Assembly (NCBI RefSeq): GCF_001021555.1
Contig: NZ_LDCP01000003.1
Location: 62,001-126,000, forward strand
Origin: Aurantiacibacter marinus
GTDB taxonomy: Bacteria > Pseudomonadota > Alphaproteobacteria > Sphingomonadales > Sphingomonadaceae
Direction: 5' to 3'
Length of the DNA stretch: 64,000 bases
Shown one piece after another: positions 51,774 through 61,129 of the stretch. The notes beneath the pieces were generated by a model. It ran no database searches. It was not told where the DNA came from and saw only the letters and a list, made by a program, of their open reading frames with translations. The position numbers and the translations under genes are program-made. Positions within the stretch are counted from its first letter, which is position 1, and every line of letters starts with the position of its first letter.

Positions 51774-52238
51774 TCAGGCACGCACTTCCTTCGCCACGGC
51801 ATCGAGTACACCGTTCACGAACTTCGCCTCGCGCTCGTTGAAAAATGCGTGTGCGACGTCGATATATTCACTGATAACGCTGGCCAGCGGCACATCGGCG
51901 CGCGCCAGCAATTCAAAGATGCCACAGCGCAGGATTTGCAGCATAGTTTTGTCGAGGCGGGCAAGCGACCAACCTTCGGCCAGCTTGCTGATCAGCAAAT
52001 TGTCGATCTCGACCTGCCGGGCCACAACGCCGGAAACCACATCATCGAAGAATTCGACTTCGGCATCTTCGTACTGGTCATCTTCGATTTCCTTGCCCAG
52101 CCGGTGCTGGTGAAATTCATCGAGCAGTCTTGCTAGCGCGGTTTTTTCCATATGGCGCTGGTACAGCGCCTGCACCGCGGCAAGGCGCGCAGCGGAACGG
52201 GCACGGGACCGGGCCTGGGAATTTTTCGGCATATTCAT
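51774..52238 (-). CDS. nusB: Transcription antitermination factor NusB
   Basis: 154 residues. SRARSAARLAAVQALYQRHM is the N-terminal RNA-binding helix region; LLISKLAEGWSLARLDKTML, ILRCGIFELLARADVPLASV, SEYIDVAHAFFNEREAKFVN and GVLDAVAKEVR are NusB hallmarks. NusB with NusE (S10) binds boxA RNA and supports rRNA antitermination. ATG 52238 overlaps the hisD stop (ATGA), so it is coupled to the histidine genes. Confidence 0.95.
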   Translation of the reverse strand: MNMPKNSQARSRARSAARLAAVQALYQRHMEKTALARLLDEFHQHRLGKEIEDDQYEDAEVEFFDDVVSGVVARQVEIDNLLISKLAEGWSLARLDKTMLQILRCGIFELLARADVPLASVISEYIDVAHAFFNEREAKFVNGVLDAVAKEVRA

Positions 52239-53530
52239 TTGAGGCGCACTTTCACACTGGCGGCATGGGCAGGAAGCCCTTCTATTTCGGCGAGGGTCGC
52301 CGCGGCAGGGCCGATTTCACGCAATCCGGCTTCGTCCATTTCGATAAAGCTGGTGCGTTTCATGAAATCGAGCACCGACAGGCCGCTGGCGAAGCGGGCG
52401 CGTCGTCCGGTGGGCAATACGTGGTTCGGCCCGGCGACATAATCGCCGACCGCTTCTGGCGTGTGGCGACCAAGGAAAACGCTGCCTGCGTGGCGAATAT
52501 CTGCAAACATTGTATCGGGATCGGCAACCATCAGCTCGACATGTTCGGCAGCAAGGCGATTGGCGAGGGCAGGGGCTTCGCGCACCAGATCTTCCACCAC
52601 AACCAATGCGCCGTAATCGTCCCAGCTCTTGCGGGCGACCCCGCGCGTTTCAAGCTGCGCGCACAAGACATCGACCGCATCTTCCACCATTTCTGCAAAT
52701 TCTGCATCATCGGTGATCAATATGCTCTGGCTGGTGGGATCATGTTCGGCCTGGCTCAACAGGTCGGCGGCCACCCAGTCGGGATCGCTCTGGTTATCGG
52801 AAATGACCAGGATTTCGCTGGGACCGGCGACCATGTCGATGCCAACAACACCGTATAGCTGGCGCTTGGCTTCTGCCACCCAGGCATTGCCCGGGCCTGT
52901 GATCACATCGACCGGATCGATTGAGTCCGTGCCGTAAGCGAGCGCGGCGATCGCCTGCGCACCGCCGATGCGCCAGATCTCGTCAATCTCGCACAGATGG
53001 GCTGCAGCAAGGACAAGGGCGTTGATTTCACCTTTCGGAGTGGGAGTGGCCACGACCAACCGGTCCACACCGGCAACCTTGGCCGGGATGGCGTTCATCA
53101 ACAGACTGGAAGGATATGCCGCGCGGCCACCAGGGACATAAAGCCCTGCGGCCTCCACCGGTGACCACCTTGCGCCCAGCCGGACATTGGCATCATCGCG
53201 GTAGTCGCGGTCCTGCGGCAATTGCCCTTCGTGATAGGCTCGGATGCGGTCTGCCGCGAGGTTGAGTGCGGTTTTCGCCTCTGATGCAAGATCATTGTAG
53301 GCTGCGGCGCATTGATCCTTGCCGATACGCCAGCTGGATGGATCATCTGTCAACGCATGCTTGTCAAACCGCATGGTCAGATTGCGCAAGGTATTGTCGC
53401 CGTCGCGGCGCACTTCGCGCAAGATTTCCTGCACGTCTTGCGCCACACTCTCGTCGCTCTCGCGCCGGTCGTTCACCATGCGCGTGAATTGCTGTTCGAA
53501 ACCTGCGTCGGTCGAATAAAGGCGCTTCAT
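52235..53530 (-). CDS. hisD: Histidinol dehydrogenase
   Basis: 431 residues. Motifs include SPVEAAGLYVPGGRAAYPSS, MNAIPAKVAGVDRLVVATPT, IDPVDVITGPGNAWVAEAKR, DMVAGPSEILVISDNQSDPD, SQAEHDPTSQSILIT and VGDYVAGPNHVLPTGRRARF; the AEHD sequence contains a zinc-binding His and Asp region. It performs the last two oxidation steps of histidine synthesis. ATG 53530 shares a base with the hisG stop. Confidence 0.96.
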   Translation of the reverse strand: MKRLYSTDAGFEQQFTRMVNDRRESDESVAQDVQEILREVRRDGDNTLRNLTMRFDKHALTDDPSSWRIGKDQCAAAYNDLASEAKTALNLAADRIRAYHEGQLPQDRDYRDDANVRLGARWSPVEAAGLYVPGGRAAYPSSLLMNAIPAKVAGVDRLVVATPTPKGEINALVLAAAHLCEIDEIWRIGGAQAIAALAYGTDSIDPVDVITGPGNAWVAEAKRQLYGVVGIDMVAGPSEILVISDNQSDPDWVAADLLSQAEHDPTSQSILITDDAEFAEMVEDAVDVLCAQLETRGVARKSWDDYGALVVVEDLVREAPALANRLAAEHVELMVADPDTMFADIRHAGSVFLGRHTPEAVGDYVAGPNHVLPTGRRARFASGLSVLDFMKRTSFIEMDEAGLREIGPAAATLAEIEGLPAHAASVKVRLK

Positions 53531-54225
53531 CACGCAGCGTCCTCGATCATGGCAGTGCGGAACCGTTCCACAAGTGCTGAAACCCGCGGATCGGTCTTCA
53601 GTGCGGCACGGTTCACAATCAGGCGGCTGGTAATTTGCATGATCGTGTCTTTTTCGACCAGCCCGTTTGATTTGAGCGTTTGCCCCGAGGAAACCAGATC
53701 GACGATTCGCCCGGCCAGCCCGCTGTAAGGCGCAAGTTCCATTGCGCCGTTCAGCTTGATACATTCTGCCTGAATGCCTTGCCGTTCGAAATAGCGGCTG
53801 GTGATGCCCGGATATTTGGTGGCGACGCGCAGGTGACTGGCGTTGCCATATTTGTATTCAACCGGTTCTTTCGGCTCAGCGACAGACAGACGGCATTCAC
53901 CGATGCCAAGGTCGATCGGGGCATAAAGTTCGGAATAGTCGAATTCTTCGATCACATCCGATCCCACAATGCCCATCTGCGCGGCGCCAAAGGCTACGAA
54001 GGTCGCGACATCGAAAGCGCGCACGCGAAAAATGCGCATATCGCCAGTTTCATCGGCAAAGCTGAGCGATCTGTCAGCCTTGTCGTGAAACGCAGCTTCG
54101 GGCACTACGCCAGCGCGTTCCATTACGGGCACCGCTTCTTCCAGAATGCGGCCCTTGGGGACGGCGAAAATCAGCGGGCCGAATTGGCCCTCGGGATTGC
54201 CATTTGCGGGGGATACTTTGGTCAT
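53530..54225 (-). CDS. hisG: ATP phosphoribosyltransferase, short form
   Basis: 231 residues, the short type that lacks the C-terminal regulatory domain and needs HisZ in many bacteria. [40 protein letters not shown] and [20 protein letters not shown] are diagnostic. It catalyses the committed step from PRPP and ATP. hisZ is not seen in this window. It starts the hisG-hisD-nusB transcript and is divergent from the DUF2332 gene. Confidence 0.94.
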   Translation of the reverse strand: MTKVSPANGNPEGQFGPLIFAVPKGRILEEAVPVMERAGVVPEAAFHDKADRSLSFADETGDMRIFRVRAFDVATFVAFGAAQMGIVGSDVIEEFDYSELYAPIDLGIGECRLSVAEPKEPVEYKYGNASHLRVATKYPGITSRYFERQGIQAECIKLNGAMELAPYSGLAGRIVDLVSSGQTLKSNGLVEKDTIMQITSRLIVNRAALKTDPRVSALVERFRTAMIEDAA

Positions 54226-54261
54226 CGCCGCGCGATGTAGGGGCGATGCAGGTAAAGGGCA

Positions 54262-55368
54262 ATGCGCATGGCCGAAGGACCAGGGACCAAAGTGCCCGGA
54301 TCAGGCGGGGAATTGGTGATGGAGATTGCCGGGGTTGCAGAAGCGATCGCGTGGCAGGCCGATCACGCAGAAAATGCCGGTGCGCCGGCCACCGCGCGCA
54401 TAATCCGCGCCCTGCTGGCAGTCCTCGAAAGCGATACCGCAACCGGCAGGCGGCTGGCCAATTGGCAGGGGCTGACAATGGCCGACGCAATGCCGCTGCG
54501 CGTCACCGGAGGCCTCCACGCATTGTACTTGGCAGGAGAAGAGCCGCGGCTTGGGGAAATTTACAGCGGGTTGATGTCCGACCAGAGCCTGGTGGACGCG
54601 CTGGTGGTGGAAACAGCGCGAAAATTTGATCACAGGCTGCTGCCGTGGCTCGACGGTCCGCCGCAAACCAATGAAGCGGGGCGATCGGCCGGGATCATGG
54701 CAGGGCTCATGTGGCTGTCAGGCCGGTTGGGACCGAAATTCGCACTGAACGAGATTGGCGCGAGCGCCGGCATCAACACGATGATGGGCCGCTTTCACTT
54801 CAACCTTGGCGGGTTAGAGGCTGGGCCAGGCAATTCGCAGATGCACATTGCGCCAGCATGGCGAGGCCCTCCTCCACCGGCAGGTCCGGTCGAAATCGTC
54901 TCTGCTCGCGGATGTGATCTGTCGCCCGTGGATTTGACGGTTTCGCAGCAGGCCCTGCGCCTCAAAGCCTTCGTCTGGCCCGATGCAACGGAACGGATGG
55001 TGCGAATGGAAGCCGCTATTGCCATGGCCAATGAAACGCCGCCCGATCTGGTGCAGCAAGACGCCGCTGCTTTTGTGGCAGATATGTTGGCGCAGCAGCA
55101 GCAACCGGGCATCACGCGGGTGTTGTTCCACACGGTGATGTGGCAATATATGCCGGATGAGGCCTGCGATGCGATAACCGCCGCGATGGAAACGGCGGGC
55201 GCTCTGGCGACCGGGGACAAGCCGCTCGCGTGGATCAAGGCCGAAACAAACCGCGCGACCTTCAAGCAGGAATGCCGGCTGCGCTATTGGCCCGGCGGCG
55301 ACGATGAAGTGCTGCTCGCAGAGATACACCCGCATGGTGCGTGGGTGGATTGGAAAGCGCCTGATTGA
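54262..55368 (+). CDS. DUF2332 family protein
   Basis: 368 residues. [20 protein letters not shown]-like region ([20 protein letters not shown]), [40 protein letters not shown] and [20 protein letters not shown] match DUF2332, a SAM-methyltransferase-like fold protein group of unknown function. The GxSxG-like loop near EIGASAG could be a nucleotide site. It is divergent from hisG by 36 bases and ends at the AT-rich patch. Confidence 0.82.
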   Translation: MRMAEGPGTKVPGSGGELVMEIAGVAEAIAWQADHAENAGAPATARIIRALLAVLESDTATGRRLANWQGLTMADAMPLRVTGGLHALYLAGEEPRLGEIYSGLMSDQSLVDALVVETARKFDHRLLPWLDGPPQTNEAGRSAGIMAGLMWLSGRLGPKFALNEIGASAGINTMMGRFHFNLGGLEAGPGNSQMHIAPAWRGPPPPAGPVEIVSARGCDLSPVDLTVSQQALRLKAFVWPDATERMVRMEAAIAMANETPPDLVQQDAAAFVADMLAQQQQPGITRVLFHTVMWQYMPDEACDAITAAMETAGALATGDKPLAWIKAETNRATFKQECRLRYWPGGDDEVLLAEIHPHGAWVDWKAPD

Positions 55369-55439
55369 CAATATTATCGTTCGCTGACCTTATGATCAAA
55401 ATAATCAATGAAATTTGGTCAATACGGGGGAAGAGAATT

Positions 55440-55601
55440 ATGTCATCAGGTGGGATTAATAGAAAAAGTTCACAAGAACAAAGGGCTTGCTGGATCAAGC
55501 CCGTCATTGTTGATGTAGAAAAGAGAGCTAGCGACTGTGAGAACGGCTATGCCCCTTTAACAGATGCTTTGCAATCTGGGTTAAGTACGTCGTCAAGTTG
55601 A
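55440..55601 (+). CDS. Orphan small peptide of 53 residues, RiPP-leader-like
   Basis: The gene begins with ATG 55440, preceded by a purine-rich GGGGAAGAGA at a good distance. Its base composition is AT-richer than its neighbours. The peptide has Trp18-Ile-Lys-Pro21-Val, reminiscent of the aromatic-x-x-Pro-hydrophobic pattern of some lasso-type leader peptides, two cysteines (17, 33), GYAPLTDALQSG and a final run of Ser/Thr. No maturation enzymes (transglutaminase-like protease, asparagine-synthetase-like cyclase, PqqD) are nearby. The assignment is speculative; it may be an orphan precursor or a random ORF. Confidence 0.45.
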   Translation: MSSGGINRKSSQEQRACWIKPVIVDVEKRASDCENGYAPLTDALQSGLSTSSS

Positions 55602-56519
55602 TGTGCCGTCCGCCAAAAAGATCTGCGCGAGAAAACCATCTAGCGCGGCATTCACGGCATCGGGCGATTCCCATGGAATGAAGTGCCCTGCGTCCGCAAT
55701 CCGCTCTACCGTCAGGTTCTCCACCCAGTCAGTCAGGCCGTCGACGTTGGCGGGAAGCAAAGCTTCGTCTTCCATGCCCCAGATCACCAGCGTCGGGATT
55801 TTCAGCTTGGGGAAGGGCGGGGCGGCATAGCTTGCGGGCAGGCCGAATGGTTCGTCCATACTCGGCACGTAAAGTCCACTGGCGCGGTACCAGTTGAGCA
55901 TGGCAAAGGCGCGGGTCTGGTCGGCCCACTCTTCCATTTGCAGCGCTTGCTCCGCCGGATCATTGGCAATCTTGCGGTCCCACGAAATCGCCTTCAGCAG
56001 CAATGCGCCAAGACCGTGCTCGCGCACCAAGGGATCGTGCGCCGGATCGCGGAAAGTGCGCATATATTGGCTGGCGGCACGCTGCTCGCGGTCTTTCAGA
56101 AGCAGCTCTGCAAACAGCACCGGATGCGGGGCGTTGGCGATCACGGCGCGCGTGACATGGCCGCTCGCCTGGCCAAAAGCGGCCACCAGCCACGCAATCG
56201 CGCCGCCCCAATCGTGGCCGATGATGGTGTAGCTGCCAAGCTCCAGCGCCTGCGCCAGAAGGCCAATATCCTGCGCGACGACCATAGGCTCGTAATGCTC
56301 CACGCCTTCGGGGCGGGAGGAATTGCCGTAGCCGCGCTGATCGGGCGCAATGCAGCGGAAGCGGGAATTGAGATGCTCTATCTGGTGCCGCCAAGTGCGG
56401 TGGTTTTCCGGAAAACCGTGCAGGAAAATCAGCGCGGGCGCATCTTTCGGGCCGCTGTCCCAAACGTCCAGTTCAATGCCGTTGGCAAGTTTGACGCGGG
56501 ACAGATCGGCCATAGTCAA
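55593..56519 (-). CDS. Alpha/beta hydrolase, epoxide-hydrolase-like
   Basis: 308 residues. The oxyanion loop is LIFLHGFPENHRTWRHQIEH, the nucleophile elbow is IIGHDWGGAIAWLVAAFGQA (Asp nucleophile, as in epoxide hydrolases and haloalkane dehalogenases), and the catalytic His lies in DAGHFIPWESPDAVNAALDG. RCIAPDQRGYGNSSRP is also typical. It is most likely a soluble epoxide hydrolase. ATG 56519 overlaps the FKBP stop by four bases. The product may take part in detoxification, in keeping with the GST-fold genes nearby. Confidence 0.88.
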   Translation of the reverse strand: MTMADLSRVKLANGIELDVWDSGPKDAPALIFLHGFPENHRTWRHQIEHLNSRFRCIAPDQRGYGNSSRPEGVEHYEPMVVAQDIGLLAQALELGSYTIIGHDWGGAIAWLVAAFGQASGHVTRAVIANAPHPVLFAELLLKDREQRAASQYMRTFRDPAHDPLVREHGLGALLLKAISWDRKIANDPAEQALQMEEWADQTRAFAMLNWYRASGLYVPSMDEPFGLPASYAAPPFPKLKIPTLVIWGMEDEALLPANVDGLTDWVENLTVERIADAGHFIPWESPDAVNAALDGFLAQIFLADGTST

Positions 56520-57022
56520 ACGCCCTTGCTGGGAATGCCGAGCAATTCGATAGTGAATTGCAAGGTCGCACCGCCCGGCATTCTGCCGCCGCCCAGTCCG
56601 TAGGCAGCCGTTGCCGGAATCACGATTTCAGCCGTGTCGCCCACGCCCATGTATGGAATGGCCACCTGCCAGCCTTCGATCAGACGCGACAGCGGAAAAG
56701 TCGCTGGCTCGCCGCGCTCGACAGAGCTGTCGAACACTTCGCCGTTAACAAAAGTGCCGGTGTAGTGAATTGTAATTTCGTCCGAAACTACCGGAGCTGG
56801 CCCGGTGCCATCACCTGCAGTCCGGCGGAACATTATACCGCGGGGAAGCCGGAACCAGCCATCTGCCGCATCAAGCGTGTGCAGTGCAGCCTGCTGGGCA
56901 TTGTGCCATTCCATGCTGCCCGGCGCACCGGGTTCGGGCGCTGGCGCATCCTGCGCGAATGCCGGAGTGGAAAGGAGAAGGGCGGCGCCCAATGCGATGG
57001 GTGTGAGAAATGTGTTTTTCAT
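56516..57022 (-). CDS. Periplasmic FKBP-type peptidyl-prolyl isomerase
   Basis: 168 residues with a signal peptide (ALGAALLLSTPAFAQ). The C-terminal FKBP domain shows ITIHYTGTFVNGEVFDSS, the hydrophobic pocket WQVAIPYMGVGDTAEIVIPA and AYGLGGGRMPGGATLQFTIE. It may help fold envelope proteins. Start at ATG 57022 fits the signal peptide; the frame's earlier start at 57052 has no support. Confidence 0.9.
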   Translation of the reverse strand: MKNTFLTPIALGAALLLSTPAFAQDAPAPEPGAPGSMEWHNAQQAALHTLDAADGWFRLPRGIMFRRTAGDGTGPAPVVSDEITIHYTGTFVNGEVFDSSVERGEPATFPLSRLIEGWQVAIPYMGVGDTAEIVIPATAAYGLGGGRMPGGATLQFTIELLGIPSKGV

Positions 57023-57062
57023 GACGTCTCCATAGCCACAATCGGCGGGCACGCGAAAGCCT

Positions 57063-57950
57063 CTAAGGATAGCTCACGGTTTTCGGCTCTCCATCGGGCA
57101 GAGGTATCCATTCCTCTTCATCACCCGGAACAGCGGCGAAGCGCCGTTCACGCCAGTCTTCCTTGGCCTGATTGATCCGTTCGCGGTCGCTGCTGACGAA
57201 ATTCCACCAGACATGGCGCTTCGTGGCAAAGGCTTCTCCGCCGAGCAGCATCACCCGCGCGCCGGTGCGGCTGGATAGCGTCATGGCCGCTCCGGGTTTC
57301 AGCACGACCAGATCGTACAGCGCGATGGGCTGACCATCCAGCGCAGCTTCTCCGCCGACCAGCATGACCGCGCGTTCGTCCGCCTCTGCATCGATGGGGA
57401 TGGAGCCGCCCTCGGTCAGCAGGATTTCGGCATAGATCGTTTCTGCATGGCAGGTGGTCGGCGCACGCGCGCCCCACAGTTCGCCCATGATGACGCAGGC
57501 CCGCGCTCCGTCTCCGTCGATCCACGGCAAATCGCTGACCGCTTCGAAGGCCGGATCGATCTCTTCCTTACCATCGGGCAGCGCAAGCCATGTCTGCATT
57601 CCGTAAAGCGATGGGCCACGCTCGCGCTCTTCCTGCGGGGTGCGTTCTGAATGCACGATACCGCGCCCGGCGGTCATCAAATTCACGGTGCCGGGGCGGA
57701 TGGTGGAGAAAGTGCCGAGGCTGTCCCGGTGATCAATCGCGCCGTCGAAGAGCCACGTGACGGTCGAAAGGTTGATATGAGGGTGAGGCCGCACGTCCAT
57801 GCCGCTGCCCAGATCAAGTTGCGCCGGGCCGAACTGGTCGACGAACACGAATGGCCCGACCATGCGCGCTTCTCTGGAGGGCACAGCCCGCCGGACGGTA
57901 AATGCGCCAAGATCATGGCTGACGGGGGTTACGGTCTTGAGGATGCTCAT
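57063..57950 (-). CDS. Pirin family bicupin protein
   Basis: 295 residues. The N-terminal cupin contains GPFVFVDQFGPAQLDLGSGM, then the pirin signature VRPHPHINLSTVTWLFDGAI, GTVNLMTAGRGIVHSERTP with the metal histidines. A second cupin (ERAVMLVGGEAALDGQPIAL) follows. Pirin proteins bind iron, and several are quercetinase-like or regulators; the role here is not known. A short spacer separates it from the FKBP gene downstream and the GST gene upstream; all are on the same strand. Confidence 0.9.
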   Translation of the reverse strand: MSILKTVTPVSHDLGAFTVRRAVPSREARMVGPFVFVDQFGPAQLDLGSGMDVRPHPHINLSTVTWLFDGAIDHRDSLGTFSTIRPGTVNLMTAGRGIVHSERTPQEERERGPSLYGMQTWLALPDGKEEIDPAFEAVSDLPWIDGDGARACVIMGELWGARAPTTCHAETIYAEILLTEGGSIPIDAEADERAVMLVGGEAALDGQPIALYDLVVLKPGAAMTLSSRTGARVMLLGGEAFATKRHVWWNFVSSDRERINQAKEDWRERRFAAVPGDEEEWIPLPDGEPKTVSYP

Positions 57951-57962
57951 GCAGCCCGTTCC

Positions 57963-58664
57963 TTACTGGTCGTCCAGCTCTTCATAATGCCGGAAAATAC
58001 CGTCTTCGTTGAATTCGATCCGGCGTTCGCTGGCGAGATATTCTGCCAGCGGTTCGATATCGGGGACGATGCCTTGCACGCCTTCCAGATGCGGCCAGCT
58101 GCCCTGCATCGCCTTCATGTAATTGGGGAAGGCATAATCAAGCCCTTCCATCAGCTGGAACAGGCTGGTGTCGACGTGTGTCCACTGCTGGCCGAGCGTG
58201 AAAGGACCGCCACTCGATGCAATCGCATTGTCGAAATGGATGAGATATTTCGGGATACGCTGGGCGCGGAAATAGGCGGCCTTTTCAAAGGCTGCGTCCA
58301 TCTGGTCCGAATAAAACAGGTCATGTGCAATAGGGTGGTGGACGCTGTGAACCTCCTCCACGAAATCGGCGATATCCATTTGCAGCTGGAACAATTGCAG
58401 GTCGACATCCATCTCGCCCGAACCGAGCCCGTGCTTGTCAGACAGATATTGCAAAATCAGCGGTGTCTGCCCCAGCACCACTTCATCGTCGACGATGTAT
58501 GGCGGGGCGAAAGGTCGGCGGCCCTGCAATTCATGCATGTGCTCCACCAGCGCGTCTGCGCTCTGCTCGCGCGCCATATCTGTATATTCGATTTCGCTCG
58601 CCTCGCAGTACAGGCGGATAAATTCGCCGCGTCCGGGCAAGTCGGGCCAATACCAGAGTTCCAT
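57963..58664 (-). CDS. Glutathione S-transferase-fold protein
   Basis: 233 residues. The N-terminal thioredoxin-like domain reads LWYWPDLPGRGEFIRLYCEA, with Tyr and Arg positions typical of GSTs, and VLGQTPLILQYLSDKHGLG contains the usual cis-Pro region change (GQTPLIL for the ESxAI type). The C-terminal helical domain includes GGPFTLGQQWTHVDTSLFQL, the N-capping region. Sigma- or alpha-class similarity is likely. Enzyme substrate unknown. It lies between pirin and BolA in a same-strand run. Confidence 0.85.
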   Translation of the reverse strand: MELWYWPDLPGRGEFIRLYCEASEIEYTDMAREQSADALVEHMHELQGRRPFAPPYIVDDEVVLGQTPLILQYLSDKHGLGSGEMDVDLQLFQLQMDIADFVEEVHSVHHPIAHDLFYSDQMDAAFEKAAYFRAQRIPKYLIHFDNAIASSGGPFTLGQQWTHVDTSLFQLMEGLDYAFPNYMKAMQGSWPHLEGVQGIVPDIEPLAEYLASERRIEFNEDGIFRHYEELDDQ

Positions 58665-58666
58665 GT

Positions 58667-58960
58667 CTAAGCTCTTTCGCCCCCATCTCTCTCACCGGGA
58701 GCGTAGCATTTCATGGCGAAAGCATGGACGCGGTTGCCGGGAATATCGCCCAGCGCGCCGAGCACCATGCGTTGCCGCGCAAGGCGGTTCTTGCCATCGA
58801 AGGCCGCGCTTTCAACGACAACAGTGAAATGCGATTCTCCGCTGCCGTCATCGCCCGAATGACCGGAGTGCTGGGCACTGTCATTGATGACGTCGAGGTG
58901 GGTGGGGGAAAGCGCATGCGTCAGCAATTGCTCGATCTCGTTTTTGACTGGTCCGCTCAT
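58667..58960 (-). CDS. BolA family protein
   Basis: 97 residues starting at ATG 58960. KNEIEQLLTHALSPTHLDVI, SGHSGDDGSGESHFTVVVES, FDGKNRLARQRMVLGALGDI and RVHAFAMKCYAPGE match BolA (class II fold with the H/C-terminal helix). BolA works with monothiol glutaredoxins in iron handling and stress. The stop is 2 bases before the GST start, so the two are probably co-transcribed. It is divergent from the J-domain gene. Confidence 0.9.
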   Translation of the reverse strand: MSGPVKNEIEQLLTHALSPTHLDVINDSAQHSGHSGDDGSGESHFTVVVESAAFDGKNRLARQRMVLGALGDIPGNRVHAFAMKCYAPGERDGGERA

Positions 58961-59015
58961 GCTGGCAGAGTTGGGGGTTCCAATCGGCTGGCGCAATCCC
59001 CATTCAATGGCGTTC

Positions 59016-59612
59016 ATGCGAAACCAACGGTTCCACGGACGCTACGATAGCGATGGCAGGGTGTGCGAACATCCGACTTGCCAAGAGGCAGGCGAATTTC
59101 GCGCGCCGGGCCGGCAGGGCAATTCTTTTGACGGGCCGGGCGACTGGCGCTGGTTCTGCCTCGACCATGTGCGCGAATTCAATGACGGCTATGATTGGTT
59201 CGAAGGCATGAATGCTGATGAGATTTACGCGGCCCAAGCGCCAGGATCCGGCTGGCAGACCGAAAGCAAGGCCTTCCGCCCGACGGCTGGGATTGACGGA
59301 ATGCCGCGCTGGGCGGACTTCACCGATCCGCTGGATGCCATAGGCGCGCGGGCAGAAGGCATCCGCCGCGCTGCGCATCGCCAGACGCATTCCCGTGAAA
59401 GTTACGGCCGGTTTACGCCAAGAGAACGCGAGGCGCTGAGCGCCATGGGGCTTGGTCCGAAGGCTGACCGGCCAGAGCTGCGTCGCCGATATTCCGATCT
59501 GGTCCGCCGTTATCATCCCGACCGCAACGGCGGTGATCGCAGCCATGAGGCGCGGTTGCAACAAGTGGTGGAAGCCTATCAGCTTCTGCGCAAAGCAGCG
59601 GCTTTCGAGTAA
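59016..59612 (+). CDS. J-domain co-chaperone-like protein
   Basis: 198 residues. The C-terminal J domain has SDLVRRYHPDRNGGDRSHEA, with the HPD motif needed to stimulate DnaK, and LQQVVEAYQLLRKAAAF as helix III. The N-terminal 120 residues contain cysteines in CEHPTCQEAGEFRAPG and WFCLDHVREFNDGYDWF, probably a small zinc site. In related bacteria this gene often sits close to cobS. Start ATG 59016 or 59007, divergent from bolA by 55 bases. Confidence 0.85.
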   Translation: MRNQRFHGRYDSDGRVCEHPTCQEAGEFRAPGRQGNSFDGPGDWRWFCLDHVREFNDGYDWFEGMNADEIYAAQAPGSGWQTESKAFRPTAGIDGMPRWADFTDPLDAIGARAEGIRRAAHRQTHSRESYGRFTPREREALSAMGLGPKADRPELRRRYSDLVRRYHPDRNGGDRSHEARLQQVVEAYQLLRKAAAFE

Positions 59613-59613
59613 A

Positions 59614-60477
59614 TCAGCGGCGCGGGTTCTGCTTGAAAGCCCAGCGCATCGTCCCGCCCAGCGCGCCGGTGACGAGCCGTGTTGGCAAGGCGGCAAGGCC
59701 GGGTGGCTCCAGATCCAGCATTGTGCGGGCAAACGGCGGCAGCAGGCTGACCGCAGCATTGGCCATGAAGGGCTGAACCCGCCCGGCAGGTCCGGGCGGG
59801 GTTTCATTCAGCACCAGCTGCGCAATTTCGCGCGCCTCAGGCGAAGGGCGAAGATCGCTGCGCATTGCGCGGAACAATGCCTGGGCTTCCGCCTTGGTTT
59901 CAGGAACCGGATCAGCGCCCAGCTTGCGCGCAATCACGGCGAACTGGCGAAAATACTCGTCCTGCTGAGCCATCGGCATGTTTGGCCGGACATGGACCAG
60001 CCACGCTTCGAGAAACATCATCGCTTCGGTCAGGTGCACCCATGCCAAGGTATTCGGATTGCGGGCCTCATATGGCGTACCGTCGGCCAAGGTGCCTTTT
60101 ACGGCAGCGTGAATGCGGTTGACCCGCTCTATGGCCGCTTCAGCATCGTCTTTGTGCCCGTAAGTAGTCACCGCGATAAAGCGCGCTGTGCGGCGCAGGC
60201 GGCCGTGCATATCCTCGCGGAAATTGGAGAAATCCAGCACGCCTTTCAGCGCATGCGGGTGGAGCATTTGCAGCAGCAGCGCCGCCATTCCGCCGACCAT
60301 CATGCTGACCAGATCGGCATGGACCATGCGGATCGGCGTGTCAGGCGCGAACAGCGCATCATCCGAAGGCGGGATCGGTTTCTCCCCCTTGGCGCTATCA
60401 TTGAACGCAGCCCGCACGCGTTCGACCAGCTTTTGCCGGGCAAATTCTACAGGATCAGCAAAGGGTGGTCGGGCCAT
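59614..60477 (-). CDS. DUF2236 / MpaB-like oxygenase-family protein
   Basis: 287 residues. VHADLVSMMVGGMAALLLQM, HPHALKGVLDFSNFREDMHG, RLRRTARFIAVTTYG and NPNTLAWVHLTEAMMFLEAW are the family blocks, including the histidine that could bind heme or iron in this group (MpaB and latex-clearing type). The reaction here is unknown. It converges with the J-domain gene, whose stop is 1 base away. Confidence 0.8.
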   Translation of the reverse strand: MARPPFADPVEFARQKLVERVRAAFNDSAKGEKPIPPSDDALFAPDTPIRMVHADLVSMMVGGMAALLLQMLHPHALKGVLDFSNFREDMHGRLRRTARFIAVTTYGHKDDAEAAIERVNRIHAAVKGTLADGTPYEARNPNTLAWVHLTEAMMFLEAWLVHVRPNMPMAQQDEYFRQFAVIARKLGADPVPETKAEAQALFRAMRSDLRPSPEAREIAQLVLNETPPGPAGRVQPFMANAAVSLLPPFARTMLDLEPPGLAALPTRLVTGALGGTMRWAFKQNPRR

Positions 60478-60517
60478 ACCGCCAATGTGGGCAAGCGCTG
60501 CGCGATGTCGAGGGGGA

Positions 60518-61129
60518 TTAGCCTGCCGGAGGTGCCATCGCTGCTTTGTAGGCGTCGCGGCCTTGCAAGCGCGCCTGATATGCCTTGAAGCTGTCGCGTT
60601 CGGTCAGCGTGCCGAAATTCAGGCCCCAATCCACTTGTGCGCCAACATAGACATCAGCCATCGTGAAGCGCTTGCCGCACACGTAATCGTGATGCTGGAA
60701 CCAGTTGTCTAGCGTATCGACCATCCGGTCATAGCTGCCAAAGCCAACAGTAGCTTCCTGCTTCACGCCCTCCGGCTCCCACCCCATCGCCTTGTTCATG
60801 ATGGCGCTTTCGGCAGGCCCAGCGGCAAAAAACATCCAGCGAAAGTAATCCGCCTTTTCATCTTCGCGGGGAAGCAGATCGGGCGCTTCCATTTCCGCGA
60901 GATAGTGGCAGATCGCCGCCGCTTCGGTAACAACGCGGTCACCGCCTTTGGCATGGTGGATGATAGTTGGCAGTTTGCCCATGGGATTCGCCTGAAGCAG
61001 CGCAGCAGGCTTGGCATCCCATTCCACCATCGCCAGCTTCGGTTCGACACCCACTTCCGCAAAGGCCCATTTGGCGATCAGCGCGCGGCTCATCGGATTG
61101 AAGAACAGGGTGTAGCTGCCGGCCATCAA
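60518..61129 (-). CDS. Glutathione S-transferase-fold protein, second copy
   Basis: 203 residues. The N-terminal domain has SYTLFFNPMSRALIAKWAFA and the cis-Pro region NPMGKLPTIIHH, then VTEAAAICHYLAEM with the E-A-A-I glutathione contact. The C-terminal domain has FTMADVYVGAQVDWGL, the N-capping box. It belongs to a GST family different from the first copy near 58 kb. ATG 61129 overlaps the DUF1428 stop (ATGA), so they are coupled. Confidence 0.88.
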   Translation of the reverse strand: MMAGSYTLFFNPMSRALIAKWAFAEVGVEPKLAMVEWDAKPAALLQANPMGKLPTIIHHAKGGDRVVTEAAAICHYLAEMEAPDLLPREDEKADYFRWMFFAAGPAESAIMNKAMGWEPEGVKQEATVGFGSYDRMVDTLDNWFQHHDYVCGKRFTMADVYVGAQVDWGLNFGTLTERDSFKAYQARLQGRDAYKAAMAPPAG

